In this document: positions 31,101 through 41,968 of the stretch, piece by piece
Layout of the letters: each line of letters opens with the position of its first letter
How positions within the stretch are numbered: position 1 is the stretch's first letter
NCBI GenBank assembly: GCA_021401465.1
Contig: JADDMT010000026.1
Span: forward strand, 248,001-312,000
Length of the DNA stretch: 64,000 bases
From: Teratosphaeria epicoccoides
Taxonomy: Eukaryota; Ascomycota; Dothideomycetes; Mycosphaerellales; Teratosphaeriaceae
Direction: 5' to 3'
Program-made: the position numbers and the translations under genes
Notes under the pieces: model-generated
The model's database searches: none
What the model was told of the DNA's origin: nothing
The model's input: the letters and a program-made list of their open reading frames with translations, nothing else

Positions 31101-32221
31101 ACCTGATTGTAGAAACGGCGCAATGCATACAAAGTTGCTTTGAGCCCGCTGTCCTGCAGCATTTGCTTGATCTTTGGAAGCAAATCGCGCACTTTCGCTG
31201 GTGCGACTCTGCCGTTTCGTGCCAGGCGGGACAACTGGTAGCGCAGCTGGAACTCGAACTTGCCAAATCGACTTGGTTCGGTCAAGTCAATATCCAGACG
31301 CTCCATGCTGCGGGCCCAGGATTCACGAGCAGGCAGGTGCGGTGTGTCGACGGTAGATACTGACACTTTGCTCCTCTTCCGCAAAAGTTCTCTCAGTCGA
31401 CCAAGCAGCTGCCCATCAGACAAAATGATGCGGTATACGAAGCAGCTCCCAGCAACTTTACCGTGTTCTGGATCAATCGCGGGTAACCGCCGTTTCTTCA
31501 CGCTCTTCGCCTTTGCAGCACCCGGACCGAGAGCGATGGCCGTCAACTGGGCGGAGAGAAGGTCCATGCCACTGACTCTGTAGAATTTAGGTGCGATTGC
31601 CTTCATGGTGAATGAAATACTAGGATCCTGGTGCGTGCCAAGGATGATGTTCTCGCATTCAAAATAGCTGATGTCGATGCGAGTTTGGTCTGACGCAGAA
31701 TCTCCGAGGAGGATAATTGCCTGTTTTGCGCCGATATGGACCCTTCCTGCGGTCGCAAGGCCATAGTATGGCGTGTAGGCCAAAACGTTGCCGCTGTATT
31801 CCCAAACCCCAAGCAAGAGGTGGTTAATATCAAAGCGGGTGCTGGTCGTGCTCTGCTGATCTCGCCTCGAGCTGTTTGACTGTTCGCGGGCGGCCTGCTG
31901 CGAGGCCTCATACGCGAGGCATCTCACTGAGAAGTCGCTCGGTGCACTGCTACTCGGCATGCACTGGAGGAACTTGCCGTCGCTCCATCTCAGGGGCTTT
32001 GAGGCTCTCATATGTCGTGAGGAGCCTTGCGGCACGCCGTATCGTTCGAGGAAGAGGTGACCAGCGATGGGGTCGAGGACCGTAAGCACCGCGAGGGGCT
32101 TGTCGCGTATCTTCTCAGCATGAAAGGCGTGAATGCCACATTCTTTGAAAGGTACGGCGAAGAATCTCTCCAGTTGTTTGTTAGTTGCATGAACTGGCAC
32201 GTTGCGGACGAAGACGTCCAT
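28176..32221 (-). CDS. RNA-dependent RNA polymerase of the RNAi pathway
   Basis: Six exons (30823-32221, 30455-30717, 29840-30391, 29404-29773, 28983-29347, 28176-28931) encode 1234 residues. Cellular RdRPs make double-stranded RNA for Dicer in quelling, meiotic silencing and small-RNA pathways. The start MDVFVRNVPVHATNKQLERF is the N-terminal RRM-like segment of fungal family members. The core shows DEDGGSVRYD, LIAGQGFTFLGFSHSSLR, ARIGQCFTDT, RNGRDFSDGCGTIS, QIRFQGAKGVVSLD, ILVTRSPAMHPGDVQ and the catalytic loop DLDGD (Asp858, 860, 862), with SGG just before it. Splicing of intron 4 completes that loop. All introns are 51-105 nt GT..AG. It looks intact. Which Neurospora paralogue it matches (SAD-1, RRP-3 or QDE-1) is not settled; the N-terminus argues against QDE-1. 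Confidence 0.93.
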
Positions 32222-32872
32222 CGTATGGCAAGCTTTATGGGCCTTGGCGTGCGGTTGTAGGAAGCTGCAACGCGGTACTGGAAGCAATATCAATAGCCGG
32301 TGTGGTGGAGTAGTTGACCAGCACGAGCTCTGACATTGAGCTGGCGGTGTGGCGCTCGAATCAGGTGGCAAGTCCAAGGCCGTTGCACGTGCCAAATGAG
32401 GGCTCTGCAAGCTGCGGAAATCATGTGAAGAACATTGATAATGATTGGATGAGAGCGAGGATCGGATGCGTTTTCCGGGCTGGAAATGTGATATGTCGCA
32501 GGGCAAGTGATCTTTAGTTACTCGTACAAACCTGCGTGCAGAGGTCTTGCCGAGCTGGGATGCTGAGTAGAACTAACCCTTTGCAGCAAGCCGTGGCAGC
32601 TCAAATTGAATAATGGCTCGATGGACATGAGCTGTTCAGCTCAAGGGCTGCGAGGTGCTACGTGTAGCTTGTGGATATCTTCACGAGCGTATGGAATAGG
32701 AAGGCACGCGTAGCCGCGTTCAAAGTTCTTTCTTGTCGATCCACGCGCCACGTGCGGCTTGCAGTCAAACCTTAATGCTATCCAGGACTTGGCAACAAGT
32801 GTCTTGGTCTTGGTACCTAATGATATGATATTTCTTCTCGCGTCATTTGCATCCTGACGTGCCTCGCGAGCA
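32222..32872. promoter_or_regulatory. divergent region between RdRP and RINT1/Tip20 genes
   Basis: These 651 bases separate two divergent starts. The RdRP frame stays open upstream as far as 32506 but has no ATG context or conservation there. No clear promoter element is seen. Confidence 0.45.
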
Positions 32873-35335
32873 ATGGATGCGCGGGTGCACGATTACCTAG
32901 ACGACAGACTGCAGGCTCCAGCAGACCTTGACACACTGGACGCACTGCTGGAGAGTGTCAAGAATCAACAGCAATTGTTGAAGCAACAGCTAGAGGAGGC
33001 CAAAAGAGATCACGATGCTGCAGAAAGAGAGGCGCAGCGCCATGCGCAGGCTGTCCGTCAGAAAGCCCAGGCCTTTCACACGGAGCAGGGTGACATCGAT
33101 AGGCGGCTGCTCTTGGTAACCCAATCAGAAACAAGCGATGAGGCCGTACTCAAGTTCCAGGCCAGCATGGAGCGATTGAGGCAGCTGGACGTGGCAGCAG
33201 GGTACGTGGAGCTGTTGAAAGAGGTTCAGAGCCTACGGACACAATCGACAAGTCAGCTTGGAAAGTCGGACGAGGCGGCGCTGGAGCCATATCGCAGACT
33301 TCAGCATTTGGTGTCACGCCTCCTGCCCCTGCAACAAGCCGCAGAGGGTGCAGCGCCGCATCTGCTCGATCACATCGTTAGGCAAGTCGAATTGCTACGA
33401 GACACGATTCGGAAGTCGTTTGCTGGCGATCTCGAGAAGACTTTGGGCGACATGGGCTGGCCAAAGCCGTTCGAGACCGTACCCCTGGCCTTTGAGCGGC
33501 AATGGTCGCGCAACGTCAGCAGGCTCCTCGACCTCCAGAGACCAGAGTTGGATGATCGCGAGCATGGCATGACTCAGCGAACGGCTGCCTGTGAAGCGCC
33601 TGTGCTCCTGCCCGTCGAGGTGTTGGTCAAGCCACTCGAACAACGATTCGTATATCACTTCTCCGGCAAGAGGCCGAGCAACCGACTTGACAGACCTGAA
33701 TGGTTCTTTCAGCATACGCTTGACCTGATTGATACATATTCGAGCTTTGTTGACAACGCTCTGCAGCCCTTGCTTCTGCGCCGCTTTCGAGGCACTAACC
33801 TAGCACTCACGCCAGCCTACATCGACGGCACGTCTGCATTTATAACCGCTCTACTGCCAATGCTGCGAAGAAAGCTTGGCAACTTCGCATCGCAAGTGGA
33901 TGGGGACGCCCAACTGCTGAGTCATCTGGTCCACGAAGTCAACAATTTCGATACCACACTGCAGGAGACCTATGCCTATGCGCCAGACTCACCAAGTCTG
34001 CCATGGCGCGGCCTCGCCCATTATCTCTTAGACACGCAAGGCTACTTCCAGAAGTGGTTGGCAGTAGAGCGTGACTTCGCTATCGCCCGATATCAGAACA
34101 TTGTGGAAGACCCCGCCGCTGGCGAGCTCGACTACGATTATGTCTCGGCAAATTCCACCAAACCAACAAAGATGGCGATTCGCGTCAATGACTTGTTAGA
34201 GACCATCACAGATCGTTACAAACCCCTGTCAAGTTTTGGACATAAGCTACGATTTCTCATGGACGTCCAAATCCACATCTTCGACATGTTCCACCGTCGC
34301 CTCCATTCCGCATTAGAAGCATACCTCTCCATGACCTCGTCCGTCGGCCGGACTATGCAGGGTATGACACGAGAACAGCAAGCCGAGCTTCAAGGACGCA
34401 AAGGACTCGATCGCTTATGTCGTGTCTTCGGTTCGGCAGAATATTTGGAGCGCGCCATGCGTGACTGGAGCGATGACGTCTTCTTCATTGAGCTCTGGGA
34501 GGAGCTACAAGACCGTGCTCAAAATCGCGACAACATCAGCAGTAAGCTTGGTGGTTTGCAGGAGATTCAGCAGAAGACTAGCTCGGCTGTAGGCGGTGAT
34601 GACAGTGACAGCGAGCTTCAGGGAGCATTGTTTGACGAAACGGCTGCCTCATATCACAAGCTACGTGTGCGAAGCGAGAGTATCATAGTCGAGACGTTGA
34701 CCTACAACACCCGCGAGGCGCTGCGACCATACGGCAGAGTCGCTACCTGGGCGTCGCTATCTGCTGGCTCTGCCAGTGGGTCAGTCTCGTCTGAGCTCGT
34801 GCCGCTGCTGGACCTGCTCAGCGAGTACTTCGGCTTCCTCAGCCAAGCTGTCGGCAGAGCACCTCTGCGCCGTATGTGCCGACAGGTTTGCCATGCAATA
34901 CAATCGTACATCTGGGATAGCGTGCTCATAAGGCACTCCTTTTCGACAGCAGGCGCTATGCAACTAGCCTTCGACGTACGAGCCATCTACTCCGAGATCG
35001 ATAGCTACGTCGGCGTAGGGCAGGCTCAAGCCGGCATGCGCAAGCTGCTCGAGGGTGTCACTCTTGTCGGGCTGCCTGTGAGAGGAGAGATTCAGCATGT
35101 GCAGCCCGGTCGAGCCGGCGAAGATGACGAGGACGAAGCAGGAGCTGCGTGGGACGAAGCAGATGATGAGGAGCCTGCCAATCAGTCGAAGCAGATGGGC
35201 TTGTTCGAGGTGGAGAGGCTGGTGTTCATGGACAATGAAAGTGCACGGCATGCTCTTGAGCAGATTGGGCTGGAGCTACTCACCGAGAACGATGCGAGGG
35301 CTGTTCTCAGTCAGAGAGTCGAGCTTGGCAGCTAG
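32873..35335 (+). CDS. RINT1/Tip20 family vesicle tether
   Basis: A single exon of 820 residues, the family size. RINT1/Tip20 is a subunit of the Dsl1/NRZ complex that tethers Golgi-derived COPI vesicles to the ER. The N-terminus begins VHDYLDDRL and continues with a coiled coil (about residues 25-75, rich in Gln/Glu/Lys). Family motifs include ERFVYHFSGKRPSNRLDRPEWFF (split here as FVYHFSGKR, TNRLD-like SNRLDRPEWFF), LDLIDTYSSFVD, RDFAIARYQNI and FGHKLRFLMDVQIHIFDMF. A late acidic segment (GEDDEDEAGAAWDEADDEE) precedes a short C-terminal helix pair ending LLTENDARAVLSQR. No introns are needed. Confidence 0.88.
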   Translation: MDARVHDYLDDRLQAPADLDTLDALLESVKNQQQLLKQQLEEAKRDHDAAEREAQRHAQAVRQKAQAFHTEQGDIDRRLLLVTQSETSDEAVLKFQASMERLRQLDVAAGYVELLKEVQSLRTQSTSQLGKSDEAALEPYRRLQHLVSRLLPLQQAAEGAAPHLLDHIVRQVELLRDTIRKSFAGDLEKTLGDMGWPKPFETVPLAFERQWSRNVSRLLDLQRPELDDREHGMTQRTAACEAPVLLPVEVLVKPLEQRFVYHFSGKRPSNRLDRPEWFFQHTLDLIDTYSSFVDNALQPLLLRRFRGTNLALTPAYIDGTSAFITALLPMLRRKLGNFASQVDGDAQLLSHLVHEVNNFDTTLQETYAYAPDSPSLPWRGLAHYLLDTQGYFQKWLAVERDFAIARYQNIVEDPAAGELDYDYVSANSTKPTKMAIRVNDLLETITDRYKPLSSFGHKLRFLMDVQIHIFDMFHRRLHSALEAYLSMTSSVGRTMQGMTREQQAELQGRKGLDRLCRVFGSAEYLERAMRDWSDDVFFIELWEELQDRAQNRDNISSKLGGLQEIQQKTSSAVGGDDSDSELQGALFDETAASYHKLRVRSESIIVETLTYNTREALRPYGRVATWASLSAGSASGSVSSELVPLLDLLSEYFGFLSQAVGRAPLRRMCRQVCHAIQSYIWDSVLIRHSFSTAGAMQLAFDVRAIYSEIDSYVGVGQAQAGMRKLLEGVTLVGLPVRGEIQHVQPGRAGEDDEDEAGAAWDEADDEEPANQSKQMGLFEVERLVFMDNESARHALEQIGLELLTENDARAVLSQRVELGS

Positions 35336-36745
35336 GGACGGCGTTGAAATGTCTTTCGAATTGCATTGTTTCCACGCCACGCAGTATAGGGTCGTGTAGA
35401 CGTCCTCACCGGTGCGACTTAGGGAATTGTTTGAATATGCGCATCATTGCCGAGATGAAGTTCAACAGCCCGTTGAAGCAGAAATGCTGAGCATCATATC
35501 AAATCGAAACGATTTATCTGAAGCTAAGCTGTCTGGTTGCTAGGACGTAGCCGACCGAGAGGAGTAGAACCACAGTCTAAGTCGTCTCAGCCCGAGTCGA
35601 CAAAGACATGCCCCTCAGCGTCGGGACGTCTGTCACATCGCTTTCCATCGTGTTTTGCTACTAGCCTCGCACCGCTGGTCTGCCTCCCAAAATTGGCACC
35701 GTCTCATGGATCGTGGCTCTGATCCAATCCAGTGTATTTTGCTTTCCGACATGCTGCCCATCTCTAGAGTTGCCATCGCCGTATTTCATGCGACTCGTAC
35801 TACGTTCTTCGCTTGCAACTGCCACGAGCGACGGCTGAGCCGCAGCTTCGATGTCCGCATTTCTGGCTATTCAGCAGCAGACGCTTAGGTCGGCATACAA
35901 CAGCCGAATTAGGTGTGGCTAGGTAGGTTGAAAACTTCGTTACACCTTCTCTACTTGCAATACCAGTCTCTTCACTCACCTGCTGCGTTCAGCTGCTGGC
36001 ACCGATGTTCCTGAGCGACTTCAGCTCGGCCTCCACGTCTATCTTCGCACACAGTTTGATTGCTTGTATTCAATGGAGCCCGTAACCAGGAGAGCATTTG
36101 GTAACCTCCTGAGGGTGGGTAGTGCCATTGCTGTACGTCAGGGAGGCCTCGAGTTGAGCGCCAGCAGCCTGAATCACTGTCGTGAAGACTGCCAAGCGCT
36201 CGTCGGGCGCGCAGACTAGCTTGCGCGATAAGAATATGTCTTGAATAGCTCAAGGGTTTGGCTCGCCCTTGGCGATGCAGGTCACCTTCTGGGCGGACGT
36301 CGGAGCGCTGAAAAGGGCCGAGATACTTGACACGCTGCTGAAACACGCAAATCTTAAAGCTGCGGCTGTGAAGGGGGCTGGGTTGTCACTCAACCGAGCG
36401 CTGGAAGCGGTGCGTCGCTTTCACCACCATGTGCGTTGGTGCCGCTCGAGAAAGAGAATGGCGACTCTGCATGAGTCTTCCCCCGTCCCCGAGTCTTCTG
36501 CAACGCAGGAGTGTCGCCTGTGAAAGAGGAATCCGGGCCGTCTTGCGCTGGCGATCAAGTCTTGCGAGAGAAGAAAGGAGGCGGCGCCGCTGAAGCGCGA
36601 AAGTACTCGAGGGTGGTCTGTGGCCGGATCGAAGATGCCAGCTCCCTCACGTAGCATTCTCCCAGTCGTTTGAGCTTCAAATTGTCGTGTGTAGCGGAAA
36701 ATCCATTGCGAACGCAACGCGAGCGTCACCCGCGGCCCTTCCTGC
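35336..36745. other. intergenic, no recognised gene
   Basis: About 1.4 kb downstream of the RINT1 gene. Several short open frames exist on both strands without recognisable domains. Confidence 0.45.
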
Positions 36746-37120
36746 TCACCACCACATACTCTCATAAGTGTCCCTCGTCACAGCGACCTTAACAGGTCGA
36801 GCGGGCCCTCGCTGAGCATGCCCCTTCACAGCCTGAACATCCACACGTAAGCGGTGTCGGTCCGCCCGTCCAAAGCCTTCGTCCAGCGATGACCCCAACT
36901 CCATAATCGCAAAATCCTGATCAACGCTGGTCAACGGCAGCGGCTGAGACGTGCAAATGTTCCGGAAAGTGTCCAGAGCAGCCCAAAGTATATGCGACAG
37001 TCTGCTCCAGGTGTAGAGATGCTGAGATGGCATTGTGCTGTCTGGAAACACTGAACGCTGCTCCTCAATGATTGTGCTTGGTGTACATGACTGATTGACA
37101 GCGCAACGCGTCATGGCCAT
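36746..37120 (-). CDS. possible small hypothetical protein
   Basis: A 124-codon frame whose middle looks more protein-like than other frames in this gap: YTWSRLSHILWAALDTF, then SVDQDFAIMELGSSLDEGF, GRADRHRLRVDVQAVKGH and PARPVKVAVTRDTYES. Starts at 37120 or at an internal Met before PSQHLYTW are possible. No signal peptide or membrane segment is clear and I know no family. It could be a real small gene, one exon of a larger broken gene, or chance. Confidence 0.3.
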   Translation of the reverse strand: MAMTRCAVNQSCTPSTIIEEQRSVFPDSTMPSQHLYTWSRLSHILWAALDTFRNICTSQPLPLTSVDQDFAIMELGSSLDEGFGRADRHRLRVDVQAVKGHAQRGPARPVKVAVTRDTYESMWW

Positions 37121-37725
37121 GTGACCTCTGTGCGGTCTGCATGGATGACCTGTAAGCGTTTGAGCTTGTCAAAGACATGGTATCGCGGTCAGGCGCGACG
37201 AGAAAAGCACTCTGTGCCGCGCTTCGCGCCGTTTATTATTAGCTAGATCCTGGTCAAGAGCCCAGCAGCTCAAGTGGTCCGACGAGCAGCGAAGAGACAT
37301 GATTGTTGGATCTCAACCAGGAGGTCTTGCGTGCTGGGAGAAGGATCGCAAGACATTGAAGCAAAAGTCTAGCATATCGCATACATTTCGAGCCTCAAAG
37401 CACAGCTCAATCAAACAATACATACCTATCCACCCACCATTCACCGTCGAGCACCGCGCCGCCTCTGCGTAAATCATGATCGATGGATGATACGGCACGG
37501 CAAGCGTGGAAGCACCGAAAGCAGTTCAACAGATTTCATGTTCCGTATTCCCCGTTCATGCATCACCAATGATCGACCAAGCCCTCACAAACGCCTTGTC
37601 CCGCGCCACAAGCCTACACCCGCGGCCCGCATCTGCTTTGGCCGTCTTGTCCAAAAATCTCGCAATCGCTCACAGCGCCGCGGCCGAAAACGTCCACTGT
37701 ACAATTCCTACACAGACCACGCACC
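37121..37725. other. intergenic downstream of CCR4
   Basis: A 605-base stretch between the possible small gene and the CCR4 stop codon. Only antisense shadows and short frames are seen. Confidence 0.45.
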
Positions 37726-40056
37726 TCAGCGTTGTTGCCTGTTCTCCCGTCTAGAATTATTCCCAAAATCAGCCTCAACTGGCATCCGCTTCTCCTTACG
37801 CCCCTTGATCGCGAACTCCACGTATAGCGCCAAATGGTCTGACGGAAAATGCCAATTCGGAAAGCCAGGGACTCGTCGCATATACTCTGGATCCACCTGT
37901 CCGAGTAGACCAGTGACCTGCAGGGAGCTTGTGCTATACCATATATAGTCAATCACCTCCCGAAAATGCGCTACATAGTTTGTCCATGGCCAGTCGCGTA
38001 TGTTGTTGTAGGCAGACTTCAGACTGAACGGATGGCTTATGCCGTTCTTGGTCAGGTCACCGTACTTCTGCGTGCCAAGATCCTGGTGTGAGTTCGAGAC
38101 AGAGCCTTGTGTTATGAGGTCGAAGACACCAGAGTCCTGGGTGGAGTTGAAGTCACCGCAAATAACCAGTGGAATCTGCGTGCCACTCTCGTATTGTTGC
38201 GAAGGAGCGGGCTCCACACGCTCTGGCATAGTGCCATCCGCAGAATCGGCGTTGGCATACTGGAACAACTCCTTGTCCTTGCAAGCTGGCCATGCTGCAT
38301 ACTTCTCAACCAACTGCGACAGCTGCTCCATGAGCAAAGCCACCTGAACCAATTTGACGTCTGCCAGCCAGCCTTCCCACACCAAGTGCGTGTTCACAGC
38401 AATCACTCGCGAGCCTGTTGCGCGATTCTCCAAGAACGCAACTACTGCAATGTTGTCCTTGGGCATAATTCGATTGTAGACATCGTGCTCACCCTTCATG
38501 TCCTGTCTTATCAGGGCCTGGCGGTTGTACGCGATCAAATGCTTGTCCAACAGCACGTACTTGCTGTTCTTGTAGAAAATGGCGCATCCATCCACGATTT
38601 TTGCTTCCTTGTCTGCCATGGTCTGCGCTCGCGTCTTCGGCCAGAAAATACCCTTGTAGTCTTCCATTGCCAAATTCGGTCTGAAGTATTCGTTATAACT
38701 TTCCTGATCAATCTCTTGCAACGCCAAGATGTCTGCGTTCCGTTCTCGCAATTCATCGCTGATCACTCGCTTTCGGTGGTCCCATGACAGTGCCTGGGAT
38801 GGGGTATAACCGAACGCCGACTGAGTTGCGCCTCGGTCGCATAGCATATTCCAGCTGAATACTGAGAAAGTCTCGGCTTCGTTTTCGGTGTCGTCAACCA
38901 GGCTGATCCATTCGCGATCGTTTGGAGGAGAGGGCACTGCGAAAGCATTAGCATAGAGCACTCAATAGTAGCTAGGCTGAATTTTACCTTGCGCTTCTTC
39001 ACGCATGTACCGTACGAGCTCCTTGGTGCCATACTCTACCAGCCTGTCTTTGAGATCAGGATTGAAATACCGATTACCCTCGATCCCAAGCATTTCCAGC
39101 TTGCTCAGATAGCCAATTTCCGACGGTAGATTCCGCAAGTCATTCCCAAACAGAAGAAGTTTCTTGAGGTTTGTCAGCATGCCAATTTCGGAGGGCAAGC
39201 TCGTCAACTCGTTGAAAGAGAGATCCAGCATGGTGAGCGAACGCATCTGCCCAATGCTGCTCGGCAACTCTCGTATCCGATTGTGGTTGAAGTAAATCTT
39301 CTTGAGTTGTGGGTAGAAGCGGAATATGCTGTGCCCCATGCTCTTCAACCCCTGGCCTCCAAGATCCATCTCACTCCACGCGCCCGGCTCCTCTGTTTCC
39401 TCCGATTGTGGTAGTCTCCTGTGATCGCCGTGTTCGTCCACATCTGCGGGCTGAGTTACCGCAGCCAAGGTAGCACCTGGGTGCCTGCCGACAGTTGGTG
39501 CGTTTCTCGCGTAAAAGTGAGGCTTCTGGTCCGCTGATCGCAGGTTCTCATACTCTCGCAGCTGCTCGGTCCAGTGAGGAGGGTGTGGCTTGCCCAGAGC
39601 GCCCGTACTATCGGGTGTGCCATTTTGGAGATGCGCTGGCGTGAAATTTGGCGTGGTGTTGGTCAGCGTGCTTCCAGAGGCGGTGTGTTGGTGGTTGCCA
39701 TAGAGGCCGTGACCAATGCCGCTATGATCCTGGTGGTGATTGGCCGAGTGGTGCCCATGATGGTTCTGCTGTTGGCTCTGGAAGCCCTTTTGGAGCATCT
39801 GGCTCTGGTAGTTGTGGCTGGCGCCATTCAGTAGGCCGTGGTTTTGCCGATGGCTGTTGTAGTTGTGCATCGCGTACGGATTATGCGCCGGAGACTGCGC
39901 GCCGGGTGATCTGTTCGGCGAGGGGGTGTCGGCGTTCGGCTGGAGAAGAGCTCTGCTATTGAATAAGGGTGACCCGGTACGGTGATGAAGGTTGCGGGTG
40001 TTCTGGTTGAATGAATACTGGCCGCCGGCGTTGAACCGGTTGAAACCATCTGCCAT
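37726..40056 (-). CDS. CCR4: CCR4 deadenylase (CCR4-NOT catalytic subunit)
   Basis: Two exons (38988-40056, 37726-38936; 51-nt intron with a TGCTAATG branch site) encode 759 residues. CCR4 is the poly(A)-specific 3' exonuclease of the CCR4-NOT complex, acting in the cytoplasm and nucleus. The first ~220 residues are Asn/Gln/His-rich. Leucine-rich repeats follow (QLKKIYFNHNRIRELP, SLTMLDLSFNELTSLP, NLKKLLLFGNDLRNLP), which dock onto Caf1. The second exon carries the exonuclease-endonuclease-phosphatase domain: FSVFSWNMLCD, ILALQEID (metal-binding Glu), VNTHLVW, LVICGDFNS and the final SDHL with the catalytic Asp-His. The presence of LRRs separates it from LRR-less Ccr4 relatives. Confidence 0.95.
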
Positions 40057-41968
40057 CACCAGACGGTGACGCTGCCACGGTAAAGACTGCCCTCCGATCC
40101 GATGTGGGTGGTGTTGATGCGCAAAGTATACTCGCTCTTAATCTTGGTGGTTGTTCTCGCCTGCGCTGCCTTCTTCTGTTCTTCATGAGCACCGAGCCTG
40201 CGCCCCATGAACGACCTTATATACCCCAGCGGTGATGACTGCAGGACTGGGGTCGCTGCGCTTGCTGCTATCAGTACAGGAGTGCTCGCGCGATGTTTGA
40301 CGATGATGCTTGAGGATGTTGATATGCCAGCTACGGTGACGAGCGGTTCGGAGATCTCGTGGTCGCGATTGACAACGCTGACTGTGACTGGCGGGTATCC
40401 AGATCCTGTGCGAACGGTCGGAGGGGCGTGTGAAGCAGAATAATAGCGGCGGCCAGGCGTTGGAGTGCTTGAGTGTTCCAGAGTAGCTGCGAGGTATCAG
40501 AATCCATTGGCGCGCCTTGGTGATCAAAGCTTCGTTTCCAGCGGCCGCGCCGGTCACGGGACGACTTGGACGGCGCGGCTGAAGATTCTGCCGATTGCAC
40601 GTATCTTAGATAAACAAATTCAAAACATCCATGACCATGCCGTTGGCTGTAGCTCGATTGCACGAATGACGCTTTGGCGAGGGACGTCCCAGAAGCCGCG
40701 GAAATCACGACAATACTGTCGTGGTGGCAATCGTAGCACGGTCGCTTAGACGGAGGATGGGCGCACATGAGCTCTCATGGAGACACGTCAAAACATCGAT
40801 TCATTACGACGAACCTTCAAAGCAATCATTATCCTGTATTTGCCCGTTCGACATAGGGACACAAAATCGACCTTTCTGTGTACGAAAGCGGACGTATCCT
40901 CCCGAGCCGTTGGGCCTCCAACGCAGTGCATGAGGCTGTTGAGCACGCTCTGAATCGATTGCGCTCTTCTTGGACCTCTTGGCCAAACGGCTCCATCTGT
41001 CTCCCACACCTGGCGTTCAGAAAATCAGAGCTTGTGCCTTTTTGCAAATGATGGATCGGCTCCAGCTACATAACGGACCCGACCTCGGGAGGCTTGTGCG
41101 TGGCCTGCCAACTTCCCCGACTCGTAGGCCATGCTTCAAACCTCGCTAGGCTCTATTAGCCGATTGCTATTTCCACCTCTACCGCATGTATTGCTTGCTT
41201 CCTGCGGTATTATTGCTTCGATGGTGTTCTCGGCCTCAGCGATCGCTCTGGATATTATATGCCCTTCGGTAGCCAGCTGTACTATTCATGCACCATTATT
41301 ACTTGCACTGGGCCGTCCGCCGGTCTGCTTTCCACAATGGTACAGATCAAGGCATCATCGAGCGACTCTCCATCGACCGTTTACAGTTGCGCTACCAACC
41401 GCGTCTCGCCGAACACTGCGAACAGAGAGCATGCGGTCCTAATCTGTGCAGAAGATGCCAACTACGTATCCATTGACATACCGTCATCATCGGGGGCGTA
41501 TGGCGACGTTACTGCTTGCATGGTGTCTCGGCTGCTGGGCAATGAGGTGCATGCGGTCCTGCCGTGAGCAAGGCACAAACCTTCCTCGTATGCCGTCCAT
41601 CAGCTGCTTTGAGGAGACCTACTTAAGACGTCACTTGCACCCTTCACTACTTCTGTCGTCTCGTGCTGTCTGTCTACATTTTGGCCTTGGAATAGATAGT
41701 TTGACACGTCCTGTCCTCGTAATATTGCAATCCTGAAACGCACCAGGGTTGGACTACGCAATCCAGCTCTGCGAAGCCAATCGTCCAGGTTTGACTCGAA
41801 GAACTCTACAGATCTCGCGCCGAGCGCAGGCGGCATCCCGTCCACGCATATGCGTCGCTCTCTGCTCGGGCGGCCGATGAACTGGCGCGCGAGCGGCTAG
41901 ATCCACGAGCCATCGACCAGGTCACCCCATACCGTGTTATCGCTGGGCAGACCCGCCATAAGCCGATC
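40057..41968. other. long intergenic region, possible 5' exons of the methyltransferase
   Basis: About 1.9 kb of divergent upstream sequence. The frame of the methyltransferase stays open upstream from 41795 to its ATG without another Met, encoding among others ARERLDPRAIDQV and RVIAGQTRHKPI. An earlier frame beginning at an ATG at 41339 also looks protein-like. These may be 5' exons, but I could not settle a splice model. Confidence 0.35.
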
